Shown here piece after piece: positions 35,739 through 48,200 of a stretch of 64,000 nt of DNA. The DNA lies in assembly GCA_013399695.1 (NCBI GenBank), contig VXAU01004747.1:127588-191587 (forward strand), read 5' to 3'. The position numbers were made by a program, and so were the translations under genes. Position 1 is the first letter of the stretch. Each line of letters begins with the position of its first letter. The stretch comes from Formicarius rufipectus. Its lineage: Eukaryota > Chordata > Aves > Passeriformes > Formicariidae. The notes under the pieces were generated by a model, which was not told the DNA's origin, did not search any database, and worked only from the letters and a program-made list of their open reading frames with translations.

Positions 35739-36942
35739 ACAACTTTAAATACAGTACTGAGTATAAATTAATCTTACATTAAAAAAAGGCAAAAAAATTA
35801 AAATAAAATAAAACATCTTTACAAACCAAAAGAAACAATTGTGAAACAGGAAAACAAAGTGTCTTAAGACTTGAGGGCTTGGGGATAGAGGGAGATAGAA
35901 ATGTGCCACCTTGGCAGTGGCATGAGAAGTGCTCTGGGCTTGCAGGAGGTGAGGACTGGTTCCCTCCCCAGCTTGTAACAGCTCCCAGGTTGTGTCTTTG
36001 GCTTCTTCCTCCATCTCCCTCCAGGGCTTTGCCCTTCAACAGGGGTGTGTGTGTGTATGAGGGGAGAAGCAGCTGGAGGCAGGAGCAGCGGTGGGGCTGC
36101 TGCAATCACTCTGGGCAGGCATTTTCTTCATGTGTAACTGCAGCACCCAGTACACCAAAATCTGAGACTGTGACTCCGAGGTGATGCTGGAAATTCCCAT
36201 TATACCTAACATTTCTGCTAATGGTGACTGAGTATTAGGTGTGCAGAAACAGCCCTTCCCCACACAGTCCTCCTCCCTCCTGGGAGATAGGCACTGGCCC
36301 AGGAGGAACTCTACAACTGACCCTCCAGTTGTTTTCCAAGTCCTCCTCACTTAGAAGAGCTCACTTCTGTCTCAGATGGCTGCTGCCCAGTGCAAAGACC
36401 ACCCTCATTTCTTTCTCTATACCTACAGAAAGCTGCCCACATCTTAGATCAACTTCCAAGCTAGGGGGGTTGGAGAACATCAAATGGGCAAAGAGACCAA
36501 GAAGGAATTTGAGAGGAAAAATGAGAGGAAAATGATGGGAGATGTAGGGACATTGACAGGGACAGATCAGTAGAGGCATGGTGTGCAGGACACCCAGGAA
36601 GGGGTTAAAAGCCTCGTGGGAATGACATGATTCTGCTTTCAGGACCACAGAGCAGGCAAGGACAGCTCATTGAGATTAAGTCATGCTTCTAAGTTTGGCT
36701 GTCCTTGGTCTTGTTGTGGTGCTACTTCACCTCCTGCAAGGAAGTTGTGCTGGGGGGGTTGGTGGTGCAGAGTGAGAGAAAAAGGCAAGGAGGGAGAGAG
36801 ATCAGATGATGCCTCTGCCTGCCCCATCCTGGGCCTTGAAGGCACGTTGCAGTAACAGTGTGCTTTTCTGCCAGACCAGTGAAACCAATGCATGCACGTG
36901 CCTCTCAGCTTCCTGCCACTGGGGAATGAAATCCATTTAAGA

Positions 36943-37066
36943 ACATATTTATATATATATATATTTATATATGCATGTATAAATACACATACACACACAC
37001 GCACGCACACACACGTATATATAGATACACACACACACACACACGTATACACGTGCACACATACAG
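36943..37066. repeat. Compound (AT)n/(CA)n microsatellite inside PDGFB 3'UTR
   Basis: About 120 bp of alternating purine-pyrimidine sequence: TATATA, then two CA blocks with CG and TA interruptions. It lies within exon 7, so the mature mRNA would carry a UG/UA repeat, as in a known binding context for several RNA-binding proteins. Confidence 0.9.
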
Positions 37067-37722
37067 AGCAAATTTAAAAAACAATTTGAGTCCGAGCCTA
37101 GAAAGTTGAATTCTCCACAAGCATGTGCAAAGATGGCTCCCCTTGGCAGGGGCCAGGGGTGTGGAGACAATTCTGCCACCGTGTGCTCCTTCCCCACAAT
37201 CCAAACACCTTCCAGTCAGCACCAGGAGCAGGAGGGGACAGGGAGTGGGGAAATGCATTTGGTTTCTTTGTTTTGTTTCTTTGCTTGTTTGTCCTGTTCC
37301 CCGAGATGTTGTATATCTTAGTGGTTTTGGTTTTTCGTTTTTAAAATAAAATATACACACGCACATTAAAAATATATATCTGTCCAGGTAGGGTCATAGA
37401 AGTCCTTAGTGCATTTTCCATCATTGGTTGCCACTCGCAATCTGAGATATGCCTGTTTCCAAAACAGGTCCAGTGCAAGTGTGACTTGCACTCAGCTGGG
37501 CCCCCCAGCCTTACCAGAAGCATGAGAGAAAGGGAGAATGTTCCCCTTCTGCCCTCTGTCCATCTGTTCTTCTTCTTCTTCTTCCCTCAGAAGAAATTGG
37601 ACCCATTTTCCTTTTCACATTTTCCATCCTGTCCTCTGTAGCAGGGAAGGCATTGTCCTGTCCTCATCACAAGTTGTGGCTGTTTGGCATTCATGGTTTT
37701 ATTTTTACTTTGTTCTTTTCTC

Positions 37723-37797
37723 ATACACATATATATATATATGTATATATATAGGTCATCTTGGTCCTTTTTTTTTTTTTTGTGTGTGTGTGTGTAA
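37723..37797. repeat. (AT)n, poly(T) and (TG)n repeats inside PDGFB 3'UTR
   Basis: An AT/ATGT run at about 37727-37752, then a T-run near 37768-37780, then a short (TG)n. All are in the proximal part of exon 7. Confidence 0.88.
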
Positions 37798-37868
37798 AAC
37801 TTTCAAATTATGCTAATAAATGAAAGAAGGGAGGCTTTGGTGGGAGAAGGTCCACTGATGGAAAGGGA

Positions 37869-37875
37869 AGCACCA
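37869..37875 (-). promoter_or_regulatory. miR-29 seed match in PDGFB 3'UTR
   Basis: The minus strand reads TGGTGCT, complementary to the miR-29 seed (7mer-m8 type; the next base is T, not A). It lies about 100 nt into exon 7 within the block that resembles the mammalian 3'UTR, where I recall the same site. Confidence 0.5.
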
Positions 37876-37974
37876 ATTGCCGTCTGAATCAGACGTCGAG
37901 GCAGATGGACAGGGAGGAGAAGTTATCACTCCAACGACCCCATGGGGGCAATACAGCAAATATATTAAATAAAC

Positions 37975-39117
37975 CTGTAAGTGAAACAAAACCAGAGAGA
38001 GCATTAGAATATGTAACCCTTTTCCCCTGCAACTACCCCTCTATTTCCTTTTCTTCTCTGGAAATGTTTGTGTCAAAGTGCCAGATTAGAAGCCTGGGAG
38101 GACTTTTGACCTTCTCTATTTTTTACCCTGAATTGCTTGGGTTTGCATAATTTCTATCCTGGGAACTTCAGGCTGGTCAGGAGAATCCTGGGATAATCAG
38201 AGCCCTCATAGTGCTAAGCGTGGGAACCCAATCCCAAGACACTGCCTGGTGCCCCTTGTCCACAGCTCCCAAAATGCCACACAGAAGCCCACCATCTCCC
38301 CTCCCAAGGTGAGGCAAAGTGAAAGTGAAGTGGGTCACCTGGGCTCATTCAAAGGCCTGCAACAGAGCTGGAACTGCTGAGCCACGGGCCAGGACTCTCC
38401 CTGTTAAGCTGTCATGTCTCTCTAAACTCAGCTCCCCCTGATCTGTGCTCTGACTACTCTCTTTTCTGTACCTTTCCCTCTCATGGGGAACCAGGGTTTA
38501 TTCTCCGTCCCCTTGTACCAGTGAAATTCTTCTGATGATGAGGGAACTACTCCTGTTTACACAAGTCATAGAGAGAAGAATCAGACCCTGGCCTGACAAA
38601 GTCCAGATCTCTTGCCAGAGATTCCAGTTCTCCTTTCCCCTGCTATGACCTTTCTTAGGCACATGGGTTTCCCGCTAGGAGAATGATGAACCGAAAGTGT
38701 TGCTGCTTTTCAGTCTTTCTGCCAACTCAAGTAATGAAATAAAAGGAAAAGGGATCCCCAGAGCAACATTAATTCTCTGCTTTCAATGTAGAATCAATAG
38801 AGAAAGGAGGACAGGAGTTGCTCCACAGAAGAGATGAATTACATGGGCCCTGAGGGGATTTAGCTGTAGCGAGGAGTCAGACTTGTTCTCTGCCTGTAAG
38901 GGAGGCAGAAAAAGGAGAGGGCAGGGCCCGAGAGCAAGGATAGCTGGATCAAGGATGGCTTGATCTTTCTAACTTTGTAGTTAGTTCCCGCTCCTTCAGC
39001 CAGGTTTTATCCTGCAGTAGCCCCACACTGAATGAGTGGCCAGTGCTGTGGGAAGGGTCCAAGATGCCACATCCCAGGAGGACATCTATCCCGACTGGAA
39101 AAGCAGACTGCTGTTAC
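37975..39117 (-). other. PDGFB: PDGFB intron 6 (3'UTR intron)
   Basis: Donor GTAACAG follows position 39118, and acceptor TTACAG precedes 37974. The intron is 1,143 bp and lies wholly after the stop codon, only 33 nt downstream, so the exon junction should not trigger nonsense-mediated decay. The human gene has the same arrangement. Confidence 0.8.
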
Positions 39118-39287
39118 CTGCCTTGTGCTCTCTCTCCCCTGCCAGCACTTCTATGCTACGAGGATTTCTTTCAGCACTTTCTTATCGTTGACATGCTTGT
39201 ACTTCTTATGTTTCCTCTTCTGTGCCGGCGGCCGGCGCACTCGCTGCCTCTGTGAGACCGTGGCTGTGGTGAACAACGGCGACAAGC
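39118..39287 (-). CDS. PDGFB: PDGFB exon 6 (retention motif, stop and 33 nt of 3'UTR)
   Basis: The acceptor TTGGCAG puts the exon start at 39287; the coding part ends with TAG at 39153-39151. It encodes LSPLFTTATVSQRQRVRRPP and then the lysine/arginine-rich tail ending in LKEILVA. The exon then runs 33 nt further to the donor at 39118. Confidence 0.92.
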
Positions 39288-42200
39288 CTGCCAAAACAGA
39301 GGGGAGAGTGTCTGTACAGCGACGGGCAGGCGGCTCGCGTTGAAATGCCTTTCTCCACACACTGTCAACAGAGAGCTCTGCAACAGGAGGGCCACAAGGC
39401 CTCCTTCTGTTCTTCTGTCCCTTGTCCTCTGTTCTCCACAGTCTCTGTCCTCTCCCTTTTCCCACCATGCCCTTCCCCTCACCTCTCACCTTCCCCTCTT
39501 TCACTTCCCCTTTCTGTTCCAGTCCCTTTCTGGCAGGCAGATATCCTGGGAAAGATCCCTTGGCTGGTATAAACCAGCAAAGGCCTGTGGGATTCACTGG
39601 TGCTAAGCAGATTGAAACTAGTGGAGGGCTCTTCCCTCTCTCCACAGGCTCCCCTCTCCTTGCCTCCCTCCATTCTGCTCATGCCAAGGTCCTTACGTCT
39701 CTGTTCACGCGACCCCGGACGGATGTTCCTGGGGGGTGGTCGGGACACGGCTTCACACCGACACTGTACGTGGTCCTCCAAAGGCACAATGACTTTTTTG
39801 AATTTTGGCTTCTTCTGGACAAATTCAATCTTGTACACCTATTTGGAAGAGAGAAGCAAGCAAAAGATTCATATAGTTGCAGCTCCCACTCTGTAGAAAT
39901 AATGTGTCAGTGCACTTCAGTACTGGCTTTCTTCCTAAAGGATCAGAAGGGAGCTTATGTGGCATGGTTCAAATTCAGGGGCAGCATGTACAGGAGATAA
40001 TCCTGAACACACCGGCAGTGCAGCCCTAGACCAGGCAAGTTTGGATGCCTCTGGTTAGTTCCCCCATTCCTAACTATTGCTGCTGCTTAAGCAGGATGCC
40101 CTACTGATCACAGACAGAAACATGGAGCATGCACAACATGCTAGCCTGTTTCTGACAGATGTGATGGCAGAGACCTGGAGGCAACCAGAACTAATTCCCA
40201 CAGGAAAAAACAGGAAGGGAAAAAGGAGAAAAACTGAGGCCCAGTGCAAGCTAATACAGCTTCACAAGTTCTGCTGAGGCCTGTCTGAAATTGTCTCATG
40301 CTCTTTAATAACTCACAGGGATGAAGCCCTGAGCTCTGTGTTTCATGGGAAAGGCAGTGCTCTGGAAATTCCCTCGGACTCTCCACCAGTGCTGACTCAG
40401 AGGGAAGACACAGGGCTCCACATCTCGCCACAGGGCACAAGATTTCCAGGGGGTCCTCCCACTCCAGCAGTGGCCAAGCCTGACCCCACTCAGCTTATCT
40501 AGCAAGGCTGCGGTCCCTGAAGTGCTCCACAAGCTATAAATACTCCCTGTGCCGTGCGTCTGGGATGGAATTCCTCTAAACCCACTGCCCCCAGCAGCAT
40601 CCCTCAGCCAGCACTGAGGCAGCCAGGCTGTTTATCTTTCCTTGAAAGCCCACTCCACACACTTCAGACCACATGCTGCTCACTAGACAAACACTTCCAG
40701 CCAAACAATAGAGAGACCTCTGTCCTCAAAGAAACCATTTCCAGGTCACTTTTTCAGGCTGGCTTTTGACCTCTCACTTGTTTTTTTCCAGAAAAACAAC
40801 TCCTGCTCCCCCCCATTTTTCCCTCATTCAGCCTGGCTTTTCTGAGAAAGGAATTTCCTGATGAAAAGGGCTGTGTGAATACAATCTCTCCCAGCCAACC
40901 TCTGCCGCCTGCCTGGGGGAGTCTCTTACGGCTCAGGCAGAGGATTAGTATGGGATGAGTATTATTTTTAAACAAGCTGTCTGGGAGGAAGCTGTGAGGA
41001 GATCACTGGTAGCTGTGAGGGGAGGATCAGAGCAAGAGGTTAGCCATCAGGTGTCTGCTGGCTGCTGGAGCAGGTCAGGAGGTAGCTGTGGGCTGAGAAA
41101 GAGAAGCTGCTCCAGTGAGTGTCTTGGAAAGCAGCTGCAGCAGCAGTGGGGGGATGGAGACTGACACTGCAAACCCTCCTCTTTCTGCATCAGAAACAGT
41201 TCCTGCAATGAGAGTGCCCTGTTTCTGCTCTAACGCAGCAAATAAGGCCACCTCGAGCCACAGGGAGGGCTGTGGCTGGAGCTGCAGCTGGGGATGGTGC
41301 CCTGTAGCTCTGCATGGTGACAGTCCCCAGCTGCTGGACAGCACCACCCCTCCCAGCAGCCGGCACAGACGTGACCCATGCCAGTGACTGAAGTGCTGCG
41401 TGGCCAGGCAGCTGTGTGAGCTGAGCACCTGAGACCCGCCGTGGGCTTGGTTTTGGGGCACTGGCACGGAGGTGGGTGGTAGGAGCAGGGAGCAGTGGGA
41501 GGTGTCTCCCTTACCTGGACGTGCCGGACACGGATCTGTGTGGGGCGACACTGCACGTTGCGGTTGTTGCAGCACCCGGAGCAGCGCTGCACCTCCACGC
41601 AGGGTGGCCACACCACAAAGTTGGCGTTGGTGCTGTCCACCATGTTGCGGGAGATCTCAAAGACCACCTCTCGCGTCTTGCACTCTGCAAGGACAGCTGT
41701 CTCTGCTGCTGCCAGAGCATCTGTGGAGGGCCAAGAGAAGAACAGGGGATGAAATGGGCTTTGCAGATGTTACCAACCTCTGCTGGAAGAGAAAGACCCC
41801 ACACCTCTCTCTCTCACATGCACACATACGTTCTTTATTCTCCCACCCCTCCAGCTTCCTCGCAGTACAGAGCCACGCCCTGTGGAGGAGGCCCCAGTCC
41901 AGTGATGCTTCTCACTGCAGCAGCAGAGTCCTAGGCAGGAGACGACTCTTTAGAGCAAACCAGATCCATCGGGATTTAAAGCAGAGCAGCTTGCAGAGCT
42001 CCAGACTCCCTCTCCTGCCCTCCCAGGGTGTAACACCCAGCTCTTACTCGAGGCCCAGACCCTCCTTCTCATCTGTTTAAACATACACACTCACATATAA
42101 CCTCTGTCCCCATATCTGTACCTCAGACATTCATCTGGACCCACCCACAGCTGCTCAGGTGAGTGCCCCAACAATCACAAGGTGCAACACCACCGACTCA

Positions 42201-45200
42201 CCTAGGCTTCGTCGCTCTCGAGACAGGGCCACAGGGGTTTGACCTGGCTGAGATGCATTCAGGTTCAGGCTCAAGGTATCCTGCTCTGCAGAGGAAAAGA
42301 CATGACCTAATAGCACCATGTACAGGCAGGAGAAGACAGTAGGCAGATCATCAGGCAAAGTGCAGGGACTTGGGATAAGCCACAGCCCCAGTACATCACA
42401 CCAGGTGTAAAAATCCATCCGCAAGGTTACAGCTGTCCTGGGGTACAGACACTCCAGGTTTCCTCTTAGATCAGACTGGGCAGTTCAAAGCAACAAGTGT
42501 ATTGAGAAAGAGGGGTCCCAGTTGGGTCTGGGAAAGGAAAACTCCAGCTCAAGAATGATAATGCCCATGTCAGGGGTTTTTTTTGGTGTCAGAGTGGAGT
42601 AGCAGAAGGATTCAGAACAGCCAGATGAGACTGGGATTCAGCAAGGAGGATCAAAGACCAAATGGGACAAGCAGAACATTTGATATGTAACACTGTGGTG
42701 CCTTGCTGAGGTGGCTTGGGACTGGGAGAGTTGGGAGGTGAGAGGGCAGGTGAAGAAGATGATGAGTGGAAGGTGGGATGTTTGCTTCCTCTCCCCCACC
42801 ACACCTCAGCTGCTCTAGGTTAGAGAAGTTTTATGACAGAAGAACAGCAAAAATAGAGTTAAAATTACTTTTCCTCTACACTGCTTTTAGGTAAGTGGCA
42901 GGATCTGGAGGTGGTTCAGTCAGCGATGGGAGAGGAAGACTGATAGCATTGAGGCCAGCCCTGAGCAGTTCCCTCCCACCCCACTGCTTTTTCCCATAGG
43001 AAGTGCTGAATAGAGAAATGCCCATAATCCCCATGGAGCACTCCAACACACAGCCCCTCCTGAGCTCTGGACAATGGCTGCACTGGAAGATAGCTCCCAC
43101 CCAGCCACAGCTCTTTCCTTCTCTGACCTGCTTTAGCAGCTGAAGGAAACTGAATGGACGTCAGCATCAAGGGAGCAATTTTCTTAAAGGGAATTTGGGG
43201 CCAGTGGAAGATCTCTGTTTATCAGATGTGTGGTGGAGCAGACTTCCCTTACCTATCATGTCACATTTCTCTTCCTCAGCCCTGCCCAAGTGCAGCCCTC
43301 TTATAAGGGAGAGCAGAGACTTTGCTCAGCTCTGAAGCAGTTGCTGAAGTGTTTGGTGCACAGAGGCAGGAATCATGTGCCTGAGCAGTCAGTGTCTGCA
43401 CACGAGGGGGACACACACAGACACCCTTTAAAGCAGCTGGAAAGGTGTGATCAATTCTAGGCCCCATTTGTCTCGCTCTGAGGCAGACACCCAAAAGGAG
43501 AACTGGTGGGTCATGCTCCAGGAGGGTCTGCAGTTCTTTTGAGGCTAGAGAAGATGCCTGGATGACTAGCTTAGATGGGCACACCTGCTTTGCAGGCAGC
43601 CACTCTACATACTTTTGTTGTGGGGTTTACAGTAGAGCCTAAGGTCAGGAGAGCACTGTCTCAGCTCATCTGCCTCCTAGAGCTGCCTTGTTCTGGCTCC
43701 TTGTGCAGTCAGTGGAGGGAAGCAGCTGTGTGTGGAGCTTAGCAAACCCGACACACTGTGACACATAGAGGGTGCATGGACAGCACGGAATAGCTCCAGC
43801 AACTTTGGGATTATTTTGCTAACCTACTTATTCACAAATACTCTAATTCCACATGGGGCAAACAAATGTCAGTGTCATTTGGTCAGTATCTAGGGGCAGA
43901 TGAGAGCCATGGAGAGGAACAAAGAAACTGCTTCACAGCACCACTTTTTCTTTCCCTGACCAGCCTTTCCCATCAGGGACCTGCAGTGAAACCAGTAAAG
44001 ACTCAAAGCTCTGCAGTCTTCTCACATATCCCTGGGCTTCTGGAGCCAACAAGAGAAGCCAATTTTATTTCTTCATCCTGAGGGTGGTTAATAACTACAA
44101 CAGAGATATGTCTATCCCTTAGACACCAGGCCATGACAGACTGCACACATCTTCTCAGCTGCTCCTTCCCCACCCCTCCACCCTGTGCCACCTGGCATGT
44201 TATCAAATGAGGATGGGGGTCTGCCTTTGGAGCACAGGTTGAGTTGATGAGAGGACAGAAACAGGGCAGAAAAAAATAGCAATGACTGTTGCCTGACTGT
44301 TGACTCTCCTACAGAAAACCATGTCCCTCTCTCCTCTAGGTTGTCCTCCTACACTCCAGGTCAACACTAAAGAGAGTTGGGGCGGGGGGGACCAGCCTGG
44401 GACAATCCAGCACAGCTAATTTTGGAAGTTGCCCCATTGTGTGGCTCGTGGACAAGGAGGAGGGAATTGGTGAGGGCAGGGAGTGGCCCTGGCAGTGGTG
44501 GGGAGCCTCGTCGCCTCTTTCTAAGACAAACAATAGCTGAGCACAGCTGGTGCCCTCCCCCTCGCTTTCCCCCCTGCCCCTCCAGGGCCGTTTTGAAAGG
44601 CAGCGGGAATGCTTTTGAGACTGCGCCAGTGGTTGGACTGGCATAGGAAACAAAAGCAGGAAATTCTGTTCCCCCGTAGATAGTGTCTCGGCAAGGATTA
44701 CAAAGCTCCAAACAGACAAAACACGAGAGAGAAGGCGAGCTGGGGGGGCTGGGGGACGACGGGCGGGAGCAGGGTTAGAATAGAAAGGAATTTGCTCTGA
44801 AGAGACCATTTATAAATAAATTCCTGGGCCAGCCCAGCCGCCGTGGCGCGTGCTCCAGTTCCCACACGTGCCGACCCCTCCACGCTTTGCTGCTCCTGCT
44901 GCTCACAGTGCTCAGCCCTGGCCAAGTGACCCCGAGGCACTGCAGCCCCCGGGGCTCTTATCTGCGGGCAAGAGGTGAAAGGATGCTACCCTGCCTCAGC
45001 CCCTGCTCTGTATCGCACCCATGGGCACGTGCTCTGATGCTCTCATCAGAAGAACCTCTGGGAGCCCGCAGCTTTTGGCAGATGCTAAACTTGAAAACCC
45101 ACTCAGCCCTTTCCTTCTCCGTAACCCTATTTCCATCTCCCATTTTGCCACATCCTAAACTGATCCTTAAGCCCTCCTGGGTGAAAAGTGATGACCTCGG

Positions 45201-48200
45201 TTCCTTGCCCACCTCCTGTCATTTTTGGTAGACAGTGTCATGAGACCAGACAATTAAGAGGAGACTTAAAAAGGCATCTACTTGCCTTTAACTCCCACAA
45301 GTTTCAAGGGCACTAGGTGTGTAAATAGTCAGGTCTTGGCTCCTGAATGCTTCCCATACTTATAGTGATGTCTGTTGATAGTATGCCTGATGGAAAACAG
45401 AATATCCCCTCCCAACCCCAAAAAGACTTAATAAAAAATAGAGGAGTGTTTGGTGAAGAGGAGATTTACCTACGGAGTCTATCCGCAGGGCACGCTGGAG
45501 GTCACTGATGGAGCGCACTGAGCTGCCACCCAAAATCTCATAAATGTCTTCGGGTATGGGGTCCCCCTGCCAGATGAAAAAAATAAAAGAAAGGGAGAAA
45601 CAACCATTAGAGAGGTGATCTGCAAATACTGCCTGTGTCATGGAGAGGGACGGGGGTAATAAAGCACGGGGGAGGCACAACAGAACCAGCAAAACACAGG
45701 CATGCGTTGTATTGCATTGGCTTTTAAACCTTGAGGGCTTTATGCCTCATGAAGACATGAGCCTAAAACCTAAGCAAAAGCAAGAGAGTCCCACTTACTG
45801 CCTCTCACAAAGCTGTCAGGAGACTAAAAAAGCCAAAAAATACCCAGGCTGTGCAGCAGAGCCCTGAACACTATGCAAGCAGCCAGCAAGGCTTCCTTCT
45901 CCGGTGCTGTATGACTTCTCCAGGTGGCTTCTCATTCCTGCTGCCTGCAGTAAAGGCGTTTTAACAGACTTCCCTTACACTATCAGATAAAACCTTCCCA
46001 ATATTTCCCTCTGTTATGAAACTCCCTCACGGGCTTTGTCAGTTATCGTGTGTATGTGCGTGTGCGTGCGCGTGTGTTTTCAAACCACAGAGGCCCAATA
46101 ATATAAATCATTTGCATACTCTTTTTTAAAGAAAAAAAAGGTGGGGGGTGGAGAGGAAGATTGACCTTCACAGCTGAGGCTGCTCCAACATGAGCCCGCA
46201 GTGAAACCACAACGGCTGCAGGGACGTGGCAAGCTAAGGAGGTGGTTTGGAGCAAGAAATATAAGGGAGTTTGGATGTCACTGCATACCAGCACCAAAAA
46301 CCCTTGAGTAAGCAGGTTTAGCAACATCAGACAATGGGCCAGATTCAGAGTTTGTGCGGGCAGGTGCAATGCCATCAGGTCTTGAGAATTTTACTCTGAG
46401 TGGGCCCCGGTGACAGCACTTAACAAGACTACAAAGGAGCAGTGTGGGAAAGCAAGTGCTGATTAAAACATACTTCCGAAATACTAGAAAAAGAGATGGA
46501 GGAAACTACCACATGGCCAAAGTGTTTGCTTAGCTCCCAGCTCTCTTCATTCAGGGCTACTCAAGTGGAAAAGCTGCTCTTTCAGCTGGGTGCTGGATGG
46601 TGTCTGAGCCACAGCCCTACACATGATCCCTGTAACTGAGAGGAGAAGTTGGCTCGTGTGCTTGTGAAACACAGAGATTTTCTTGTGGGTTTTTATGGAC
46701 AGTTGGTGGCATGTATGTGGTCCTTCTAGTGAACAGCTATTCCCTCCCTGCCTGTGCTCAGTGCAGAACATTTCCCTTCCCACCAGAGTCGAGAAAAACC
46801 TCCAGGCGGGTGACTACATGTTGGCTTTAAACCTCAAGGGCTTTAACCCAAACCTGCAGCCACTTTTGCATGACTGCTTGAGCCTGGCAGTGTCTCACAT
46901 GTGCCTGTCCCTTGGACACCCACTGACAGGAGTGCTCCCTCGTCACCCCTGCCAGACCATCTTCTAATGCTGTAACTTAAACTAGGACGTGGTGCCTTGA
47001 ATCCTGCTGCAGCCCAAGTCATGGGGCAGAAACCTCCTGGGAGAGCTGCAGAGCACACAGCACTAGTACCCTAAACCTTCGCAGCCACATGCCCCCAGAG
47101 AGCTTGAGTCAGATTGAGCCTCCCTGCCCCGCTCCGTCCCTGTCACTGTCACATCTCACCACAGATCTGGCTGTCTGCCTGCAGCAAAAAGCAGATTTTA
47201 CATCCCCAGGCATTACTTCTTTAGTCTCTGAGGGAGAGGGAAGCAGCATCAGTGATGAATGCACAGCGAGAGAGAGACTTGTATAATTCAGGGATCACTG
47301 AATAGCTGTGAAATGAAGATGCCTTCTGACAACTCCTGCTGTGTGAGGAAGAGGGGGACCAACAGCCCAGCACCAGAGAGGTTCTGCAGCACTTCCCTAC
47401 CTTGTACCACACACATTTACTGGAAAAGGGATCATTTGCAATTCCCAGTACTTGCAGTCAGAGCTCAGTGCTGGGTGGTGAAATTGCAGGCTTTTAATGT
47501 TTGCACCTGTCAGCCAAATGCATTTGTGTACGAATGCTGCTCTGCATGGATGCCCCTGGTCCTTCCTGACACTTAATACGTGTAGGAAATGGAACTTTAT
47601 TTTAAACTCTGGCACTTGCTAGGGGAGAGCGTGGGCAGGTGTTACGAGACTCGGTGACTTCGGAAGCAAGCTGGGAGGTGTCACCTTGCTATCTGAGCAG
47701 GGGAACAGATATGAATCAGGGATTGCAAATGTAGGCCCTCAGGATTTCTGGGGACTGCCTATACGAATAAGCTCCACTCCCTGCTCACAGTAGCAGTTTT
47801 AGATGCCAATTTTTTCTTGTTGCAGATACTACCGGCATGGCTATGGTGTAACACCAGCCCACATGACTCATAATCCTGTCCTCCTCCCTGATTTTTGTGA
47901 GGCAACTCTGCCAGTGACAACTGCAAGGTTGTGAAGCTCCTTACTTTACCCTTGTATTGCATAGCCAAGTCCAAAGCTGGCCTAAGAGCCCAACCTGAGC
48001 TGCTTGCCTTGTCCTTGCTCCCTTTGGGCTCTGTCACTGGGAATATCCATCACTCTGGCCCCAGCCCTGTGCCTGGGAGGCTCTGACATCGGAGCACCAC
48101 ACACACCCAGGCTCAGGGCTCTTGTGGGAATGGGACACGGGGAAGCAGAGGTGCATCAGCCACTTCCATCTCATCCCAGGGGTCAGAAGGTGGAGGAGCC

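Larger units (their letters stand above)
35720..37974 (-). other. PDGFB: PDGFB exon 7 (non-coding, most of the 3'UTR)
   Basis: On the minus strand the acceptor TTACAG precedes 37974. The first ~100 bases (GTTTATTTAATATATTTGC and then the GTATTGCCCCCATGGGGTC block) closely resemble, from memory, the start of mammalian PDGFB exon 7. The proximal 3' end (CTCAGTACTGTATTTAAAG, then TTGT and an A-run) also resembles the end of the mammalian mRNA. The exon is about 2.25 kb, contains two large microsatellites and a miR-29 seed site. The intron before it begins 33 nt after the stop codon. Confidence 0.8.

Noticed and set aside
38528..38605. Box C/D snoRNA-like stretch in PDGFB intron 6 (TGATGATGA and later CTGA)
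   Set aside because: No complementary terminal stem flanks the boxes and no D'/C' pair or guide is evident; these short motifs are frequent by chance.
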